A DNA stretch of 64,000 nt from Olsenella timonensis (GTDB lineage: Bacteria; Actinomycetota; Coriobacteriia; Coriobacteriales; Atopobiaceae): the NCBI RefSeq assembly GCF_900119915.1, contig NZ_LT635455.1, positions 1,922,001-1,986,000 on the forward strand, in the 5' to 3' direction. Shown here piece by piece: positions 59,277 to 64,000 of this stretch. The notes beneath the pieces were generated by a model. The model saw only the letters and a program-made list of their open reading frames with translations, was not told the origin of the DNA and did not search any database. The translations under genes were made by a program, and so were the position numbers. Positions within the stretch are counted from its first letter, which is position 1; each line of letters starts with the position of its first letter.

Positions 59277-61115
59277 CTACTTCTTGACCTTGCCGGTGCG
59301 CACCGCCCACTTGCGCCGCTCGGTCTCGTTGAGGATGCGCTTGCGCATGCGGACGCTCTTGGGCGTGACCTCCACCAGCTCGTCGTCCATGATGTACTCG
59401 AGCGCCTCCTCCAGCGTGAAGGTGCGCGGCGGCGTGAGCTGCACGGCGATGTCGGCGGTGGAGCTGCGCTGGTTGCCGAGGCTCTTGGTGCGGGCGATGT
59501 TGACGACCATGTCGCCGGGCTTGGAGCGCTCGCCCACGAGCATGCCCTCGTAGCACTCGTCTCCGGGGCCCACGAACAGCGCGCCGCGCTCCTGGAGGGT
59601 GCCGAGCGCGTAGGCCACGGCCTTCTCGGTGCTCATGGAGATCATCGCGCCGTTCTGGCGCACGCCAATCTCGCCGGCGTAGGGGCCGTACTCGAGGAAC
59701 GTGTGGTAGAAGACAGCCTCGCCGTGCGTGACGTTCAAGATGCGGTTCTTGAGGCCCATGATGCCGCGCGTGGGGATCTTGAACTCGAGGTGCGTCTGCG
59801 TGGTGCCGGCGTCCATGCTGGTCATGGTGCCGCCCGCGTTGCCAAAGACCTCGATGACCTTGCCCGAGTACTCGCCGGGGCACTCCACCACGGCCTGCTC
59901 GACGGGCTCGGTCATGGCGCCGTTGGCGTCCTTCTTGAAGAGCACGCGCGGGCGGCCGACCTGGAACTCAAAGCCCTCGCGGCGCATGGTCTCCATGAGG
60001 ACCGAGAGGTGCAGGATGCCGCGGCCCGCCACCTCGACGCCGGTCTTGTCGGGCAGCTCCTCGATGCGCATGGTCACGTTGTTCTCGCGCTCCTGCATGA
60101 GGCGCTCCTTGAGCTGGCGACCGCCCACGATGTCGCCCTCGCGACCCACGAGCGGGCTGGTCGACGGCTCGAAGACGACGGAGAGCGTGGGCGGGTCGAT
60201 CTCGATCGGCTCCAGTTCGACGGGGTTGTCGGGGTCGGTGTAGACGTCGCCGATGTCGGTGGAGTCGATGCCCACCACCGCCGCGATGTCGCCTGCCTGG
60301 GCCTCGGTGCACTCCCTGCGACCGAGGTAGTCGAAGGTGAAGAGCTGCTTGACCTGGCTCATCGCACGGCTGCCGTCGTTCTTCACCACGAGGATCTTGT
60401 CGCCGTCGTGGATGGTGCCGGAGTAGATGCGGCCGATGCCGATGCGGCCCACGTACTCGGAGTGGTCGATCGTCACGCACTGCATGGCGAGCGGGCCGTC
60501 AACGTCAACGTCGGGCGCGGGCAGGTCGGAGACGATCATGTCGAGCATGGGGAACATGTCGGCGTTGCCGTCCTCGGGGTCCAGACGGGCGAAGCCGTTC
60601 ACGGCGGAGGCGTAGATGACGTGCTCCATGGCAAACTCGAGCTGCTCGTCGGTGGCGCCGAGGTCGGCCATGAGGTCGAGGGAGTCGTTGACCACGGCCT
60701 CGGGGCGCGCGCCCTCGCGGTCGATCTTGTTGACCACGATCATGATGGCCAGGCTCGCGTCGATGGCGTGGCGCAGGACGAAGCGCGTCTGGGGCATGGG
60801 GCCCTCGGCGGCGTCCACCAGCAGCAGCGCGCCGTCGGCCATGCGCAGCACGCGCTCGACCTCGCCGCCAAAGTCGGCGTGGCCCGGGGTGTCGATGACG
60901 TTGATCTTCACGCCCTGGTACTCGATCGAGATGTTCTTGGCCAGGATGGTGATGCCGCGCTCGCGCTCCTGGTCGTTGGAGTCGAGCACGCGCTCCTGTA
61001 CCTGCTGGTTCTCACGGAAGGCGTCCGTCGCCTTGAGCATCTGGTCGACAAGCGTGGTCTTGCCGTGGTCGACGTGCGCGATGATCGCGATGTTCCTGAT
61101 CTTGTCCTGCCGCAT
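59277..61115 (-). CDS. typA: Ribosome-associated GTPase TypA/BipA
   Basis: 612 residues, translational GTPase. G1 IAHVDHGKTTLVDQML, switch region ERVLDSNDQERERGITILAK, G3 DTPGHADFGGEVERVL, G4 VVNKIDREGARPEAVV, then the EF-G-like domains (GRGILHLSVLMETMRREGFE, GGTMTSMDAGTTQTHLEFKI, PTRGIMGLKNRILNVTHGEA) and the TypA C-terminal domain (GMLVGERSKPGDMVVNIART). Normal length. The start at 61115 follows GAGAGGGAC. Monocistronic with the palindrome at 59241 behind it. Confidence 0.97.
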   Translation of the reverse strand: MRQDKIRNIAIIAHVDHGKTTLVDQMLKATDAFRENQQVQERVLDSNDQERERGITILAKNISIEYQGVKINVIDTPGHADFGGEVERVLRMADGALLLVDAAEGPMPQTRFVLRHAIDASLAIMIVVNKIDREGARPEAVVNDSLDLMADLGATDEQLEFAMEHVIYASAVNGFARLDPEDGNADMFPMLDMIVSDLPAPDVDVDGPLAMQCVTIDHSEYVGRIGIGRIYSGTIHDGDKILVVKNDGSRAMSQVKQLFTFDYLGRRECTEAQAGDIAAVVGIDSTDIGDVYTDPDNPVELEPIEIDPPTLSVVFEPSTSPLVGREGDIVGGRQLKERLMQERENNVTMRIEELPDKTGVEVAGRGILHLSVLMETMRREGFEFQVGRPRVLFKKDANGAMTEPVEQAVVECPGEYSGKVIEVFGNAGGTMTSMDAGTTQTHLEFKIPTRGIMGLKNRILNVTHGEAVFYHTFLEYGPYAGEIGVRQNGAMISMSTEKAVAYALGTLQERGALFVGPGDECYEGMLVGERSKPGDMVVNIARTKSLGNQRSSTADIAVQLTPPRTFTLEEALEYIMDDELVEVTPKSVRMRKRILNETERRKWAVRTGKVKK

Positions 61116-61184
61116 GGGTCCCTCTCGCCTCCGCCGCGACGGCTCTTCTCGGCCGGCGGCTCGTATTTCTCGACATACGGTACT

Positions 61185-61607
61185 TTACAGCAGCGAGGAC
61201 ACCTCTCCGGCCGGCGCGGGGTCGGTCCACGTGAAACCATCACCGGTTCCCACGCCGCTGACGAGCGAGTAGGCGGAGTATGAGCGCCACCCGCGCTCGC
61301 CGAACTCCAACAGCAGCGCGTCGGCAAAGCCGCCGCCGTCCGCCTCCACGGCGCCCTGGTAGACGATCGCGTAGCGTCGCGCTCCCGCGACCTGGCCCAC
61401 CTGCGCGCGGGCCGCCTCCAGGCACGCCTCGGCGCCGTCGTCCGAGAACTCGTAGCTGGAGACCTCGCCCGAGGCGTCCTGAACGGCAAGGAGGACCGCA
61501 AAGGGCTCGCCGGCGGCGAGCAGGTCCAGCGCGTCGCCCATGAGGGTGCTCGCCAGGTCGTCCGTCTGGGGGGAGACCCCCTCGAGCAGATCGTTCCTCT
61601 CGGCCAT
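61185..61607 (-). CDS. Small acidic conserved hypothetical protein
   Basis: 140 residues, no signal or helix. The composition is acidic and Ala-rich. Segments: LASTLMGDALDLLAAGEPFA, VLLAVQDASGEVSSYEFSDD, RRYAIVYQGAVEADGG, ADALLLEFGERGWRSYSAYS. The pattern (an 'ARRYAIVYQG' strand and 'ALLLEFGERG') resembles small Coriobacteriia proteins of unknown role. The ATG at 61607 has GAGGAGGG; a much longer frame to 62150 only reads through the tRNAs. Four 17-bp tandem repeats lie ~80 nt upstream. Confidence 0.7.
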   Translation of the reverse strand: MAERNDLLEGVSPQTDDLASTLMGDALDLLAAGEPFAVLLAVQDASGEVSSYEFSDDGAEACLEAARAQVGQVAGARRYAIVYQGAVEADGGGFADALLLEFGERGWRSYSAYSLVSGVGTGDGFTWTDPAPAGEVSSLL

Positions 61608-61687
61608 GCGCCCTCCTCGCCCCGCGTTTGCTGCTGCGATGATACCGCAGGGCGCAGGCGACGGGCCGGCGGGCGCGCGGCTCCTCC

Positions 61688-61753
61688 CGCCGCCAACAAC
61701 ATCCCGCCGCAACAACATCCCGCTGCCAACAACATCCCGCTGCCAACAACATG
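61688..61753. repeat. Four 16-17 bp tandem repeats upstream of the small acidic gene
   Basis: CAACAACATCCCGC(T/C)GC units begin with CAACAACATC at 61694, 61710, 61727 and 61744. Spacing is 16-17 nt, close to one and a half helical turns. The last unit diverges to ATGCAG and leads into the inverted-repeat element. Confidence 0.85.
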
Positions 61754-61814
61754 CAGAATCCGGTTTCACTTTGCATAATACGGGACTTGGGTTTGTGGAG
61801 ACCCGGATTTTGCG
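61752..61814. repeat. Inverted/direct repeat element TGCAGAATCCGG
   Basis: TGCAGAATCCGG (61752-61763), TGCATAATACGG (61772-61783) and inverted CCGGATTTTGC (61803-61813): three related arms, two direct and one inverted. After it, GCGAGAAGG occurs three times between 61829 and 61880. Confidence 0.7.
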
Positions 61815-61930
61815 TGTTATCGGGGCACGCGAGAAGGACGGCGGAACGCGAGAAGGACGAGCGGCGGGCGAGAAGGGCCCGTCGTCCGCGCGCGCAAAAA
61901 ACCGGGGCCCGAGGGCCCCGGCTGCGGTTC

Positions 61931-62006
61931 TGGTGGAGACGATGGGGATCGAACCCACGACCTCAGGCTTGCAAAGCCCGCGCTCTCCCAGCTGAGCTAC
62001 GTCCCC
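61931..62006 (-). tRNA. tRNA-Ala (anticodon TGC)
   Basis: 76 nt with encoded CCA. Acceptor GGGGACG, D-arm GCTCAGCTGGGAGAGC, anticodon loop TTTGCAA giving TGC, T-loop GTTCGATCC. The G3-like identity pair region is normal for Ala. Confidence 0.95.
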
Positions 62007-62066
62007 GAAAAGAATAATCGCCCCAGCGGCGACTCGGCTAACGCTGGGGCGACTATTGTCAGGAAG

Positions 62067-62143
62067 TGGTGGGCCTGACAAGGTTCGAACTTGTGACCTC
62101 CCGGTTATCAGCCGGACGCTCTGACCAACTGAGCTACAGGCCC
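62067..62143 (-). tRNA. tRNA-Ile (anticodon GAT)
   Basis: 77 nt with encoded CCA. Acceptor GGGCCTG pairs with CAGGCCC, D-arm GCTCAGTTGGTCAGAGC, anticodon loop CTGATAA giving GAT, T-loop GTTCGAACC. It is transcribed ahead of tRNA-Ala; a GCCCCAGC/GCTGGGGC hairpin lies in the 60-nt spacer. There are no rRNA genes, although this pair is often inside rRNA operons. Confidence 0.95.
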
Positions 62144-62282
62144 AACGCAAGGAGATATATTACACAGCACCCGGGCGTCGGTCAACGCCTTTTTTGCAAT
62201 TTTCCGACAAGTCGTTGCCGGAGGTTGCCAAACACGGCGTGATGGGTAGGATATCCGAGCAAGGCGCGTCGAGAGGAGCTTC

Positions 62283-62819
62283 GTGTCGCTGAGAGTCGTC
62301 GACATAGAGAGTGTCATCGTGGGCGAGGGCCCGATCGCCTCGCTCGTCGTGCTGCGCACGCGCGACGAGGCGGGGGAGCCGGCCTCCCGGCAGCTGCCCA
62401 TCCGCATCGGCTCGTTCGAGGCGACCGCCATCACGATGGGGGTCCACGGCCGTCCCGGCGGCCGCCCCATGACGCACGACCTGCTCGGGTCCGTGATCGC
62501 GGGACTGGGGGCGAGGTGCGCTGAGGTGCGCATCACGGCGGTCCAGGGAACCACGTTCTTTGCCCAGGTCGTGCTCGAGCGGCAGGACGGCGAGCGCGTC
62601 TTCCTGGACGCCCGGCCCTCCGACGCGCTCGCGGTCGCGGTGCGCGAGGGGGTCACGATCTACGCCGACGACTCGGTGCTCGACGCAGCCGCGCTGCCAG
62701 ACTTCCGCGGCGTCGAGCGCGACGAGGAGGCCCACGAGCTCGAGGAGTTCCACGCCTTCGTGGAGGGCCTCTCCCCGGAGGACTTCAACGTGACCCACGG
62801 CGAGAAGGACGGCGAGTAG
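62283..62819 (+). CDS. Bifunctional nuclease family protein (DUF151)
   Basis: 178 residues. DUF151 core: VVLRTRDEAGEPASRQLPIR with IGSFEATAITMGVHGRPGGR, PMTHDLLGSVIAGLGARC, VRITAVQGTTFFAQVVLERQ and VFLDARPSDALAVAVREGV. Family members have been described as RNase/DNase in plants and as common small proteins in actinobacteria. The C-terminal ~45 residues are acidic. GTG start with GAGAGGAG. Divergent from the tRNAs and convergent with gyrA. Confidence 0.92.
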   Translation: MSLRVVDIESVIVGEGPIASLVVLRTRDEAGEPASRQLPIRIGSFEATAITMGVHGRPGGRPMTHDLLGSVIAGLGARCAEVRITAVQGTTFFAQVVLERQDGERVFLDARPSDALAVAVREGVTIYADDSVLDAAALPDFRGVERDEEAHELEEFHAFVEGLSPEDFNVTHGEKDGE

Positions 62820-62870
62820 AGCCGCGTCGCCACGCGGCGCGGGGCCGAGAAGGTACAGCAGCGAGAAAGA

Positions 62871-62900
62871 GGGCGCCCGGCATTTTGCAGCCGGGCGCCC
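62871..62900. terminator. Bidirectional terminator between DUF151 gene and gyrA
   Basis: GGGCGCCCGGC (62871-62881) pairs exactly with GCCGGGCGCCC (62890-62900) over ATTTTGCA, between converging genes. Confidence 0.8.
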
Positions 62901-62908
62901 TTGCGTTG

Positions 62909-64000
62909 CTACTCGTCGTCGAGCAGCGTGTCGTCCAGCTCCTCGTCGCCGCCGATGTCGATGCTGTCGACGTCCTCCGGCGCACTCGCGCCGGCGGCCT
63001 CGATGTCGAGCACGCCCTGGTTCTCGTCGCGCTTGGGGGCCTTCTTCTTGCGGGCCACCATGCGGGCGACCGCGCTCACGTGGTCTCCGGCCACCATGTT
63101 CATGACCTTGACGCCCTGCGTGGAGCGACCCAGGCGGCTCACGTCGCCCGACTTCACGCGGATGACCACGCCCTCCTCGGACACGATCATGAGCTCGTGC
63201 TGCGGGCCCACGACGCGACACGCCACGAGGTTGCCCTTCTTGGCCGTCATCGCGATCGTGTAGACGCCCTGGCCGCCGCGCTTGTGCTCGGGGTACTCGG
63301 AGACGGGCGTGCGCTTTCCGTAGCCGTTCTCGGTGATGACGAACAGGTCGCCGTTGCCGTTGGTGATCTCCATGCCGAGCATGCGCGCGTCGCCCTTGAG
63401 CGTGATGCCTCGCACACCGGAGGTGTTGCGGCCCATCGAGCGGACCTCGGACTCGTCGAAGAGTATCGCCTTGCCGTCGGTGGAGACGAGGATGACCTTG
63501 TCGTGCGGGCGCACGCGCCGCACGTTCACCAGCTCGTCGCCCTCGCGGAGGTTGATGGCGATGATGCCGTCGCGACGGCTCTTGTCGTACTCGCTCATCG
63601 CCGTCTTCTTGACCATGCCGTCCTTGGTCGCGAACATCAGGTACTCGTCCGCGGGGAACTCGCGGCAGGTAATCACGGCCTTGGTGTGCTCGCCCTCGGC
63701 GAGGCTGAGCACGTTCACGATGGCCGACCCGCGCGCGTGGCGGCTGCCGATGGGCAGCTCGTGGACCTTGAGGCGGTAGACCTTGCCGAGGTTGGTGAAG
63801 AAGAGCACGTAGTCATGGGTGCTCGCGACGAAGAGGTCCTCGACGAAGTCGTTGTCCTTGAGGGAGAGGCCCTGGACTCCCTTGCCGCCGCGCTTCTGGG
63901 AGCGGTAGGTGGCCACCGGGATGCGCTTGATGTAGCCGGTGTGGGTGATGGTGACGACCATGTCCTCGTCGGCGATGAGGTCCTCGACGTCCAGGCTCCT
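62909..64000 (-). CDS. gyrA: DNA gyrase subunit A, C-terminal part (runs off the right edge)
   Basis: The last ~364 residues, read leftward; it begins inside the gene, so the N-terminus is missing. DLIADEDMVVTITHTGYIKR opens the C-terminal beta-pinwheel, with the GyrA box QKRGGKG just after and further blades (VLFFTNLGKVYRLKVHELPI, ILFDESEVRSMGRNTSGVRG, KRTPVSEYPEHKRGGQGVYT, VIRVKSGDVSRLGRSTQGVK). The tail is acidic (GGDEELDDTLLDDE), a modulator of supercoiling in many GyrA proteins. Near the origin in most bacteria. Confidence 0.96.
   Translation of the reverse strand, partial: RSLDVEDLIADEDMVVTITHTGYIKRIPVATYRSQKRGGKGVQGLSLKDNDFVEDLFVASTHDYVLFFTNLGKVYRLKVHELPIGSRHARGSAIVNVLSLAEGEHTKAVITCREFPADEYLMFATKDGMVKKTAMSEYDKSRRDGIIAINLREGDELVNVRRVRPHDKVILVSTDGKAILFDESEVRSMGRNTSGVRGITLKGDARMLGMEITNGNGDLFVITENGYGKRTPVSEYPEHKRGGQGVYTIAMTAKKGNLVACRVVGPQHELMIVSEEGVVIRVKSGDVSRLGRSTQGVKVMNMVAGDHVSAVARMVARKKKAPKRDENQGVLDIEAAGASAPEDVDSIDIGGDEELDDTLLDDE

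Noticed and set aside
61688-61753. CRISPR or coding repeat
   Set aside because: Units of 17 bp abut each other with no spacers, and the frames across them are short.
61185-62150. A 321-codon minus-strand frame starting within tRNA-Ile
   Set aside because: Its first 180 codons are read through two intact tRNA genes and the tandem repeats. The ribosome site and sensible protein begin at 61607, so only 61185-61607 is called.

Overview
The window is a high-GC, gene-dense stretch of an actinobacterial chromosome. Gene content and order (gyrA C-terminus, a DUF151 nuclease, tRNA-Ile/Ala, typA, rpsF-ssb-rpsR-DUF2232-rplI, dnaB, purA, purD, purF, purM), DUF4013- and DUF6273-type membrane proteins, and YHAHHS-free but PD-(D/E)XK-like orphan proteins point to class Coriobacteriia, probably an Atopobiaceae/Olsenella-like gut or oral anaerobe. 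This placement is inferred from protein families and synteny, not from a database match. gyrA at the right edge suggests the replication origin is not far away. No rRNA is present. Four tRNA genes are (Ser-CGA, Ser-GGA, Ala-TGC, Ile-GAT).

Layout. 1-3.6 kb: two overlapping sensor kinase genes, the first cut by the window edge. 3.7-8.6 kb: an AT-richer accessory island. It holds an AbiEi/DUF559-like nuclease protein, a Schlafen AlbA_2/HATPase regulator, a membrane protein with a small overlapping ORF, and a dense set of imperfect palindromes. 8.6-13.5 kb: a giant surface adhesin with three nucleotide-identical 279-bp SHIRT-like repeats, plus a small membrane partner. 13.5-14.6 kb has no gene but contains two elaborate inverted-repeat elements. 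14.6-19.4 kb: a transglutaminase lipoprotein followed by a compact type IV pilus/type II secretion-like operon (GspF, four small pilin-like proteins, a PilT-type ATPase). 19.5-25 kb: ribbon-helix-helix protein, SPFH protein, a second AbiEi/DUF559-like paralogue, RlmD, an RpiR regulator and PurN. 25-28.8 kb: a mannose-family PTS (IIB, IIC, IID, no IIA) in one operon with an amidohydrolase and a BtpA/SgcQ-like protein.

29-33.2 kb: purE-srtB-purF-purM, with a class B sortase inserted among purine genes. 33.3-44.7 kb: pyridoxal kinase, zinc-ribbon/DUF6273 protein, ABC exporter, NUDIX hydrolase, purA-degV-purD and dnaB. 45-49.6 kb: ribosomal/ssb cluster, DUF4013 protein and two tRNA-Ser genes. 50-59 kb: TRIC-type channel and a 2776-residue wall protein with two metallophosphatase domains and an LAETG sorting signal. 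59-64 kb: typA, a small acidic protein, tRNAs, DUF151 nuclease and gyrA.

The most unusual feature is a class of intergenic elements, at least eight distinct sequence families. In most, two (sometimes three or four) 10-24 nt palindromic or mutually inverted arms surround a short loop that often carries a T4-5/A4-5 tract next to GGC. Several sit directly beside the two AbiEi/DUF559-like paralogues, and the AlbA_2 gene is bracketed by directly repeated composite copies. A REP/RAYT-like relationship between these repeats and an orphan PD-(D/E)XK protein family is the most testable novel idea here.
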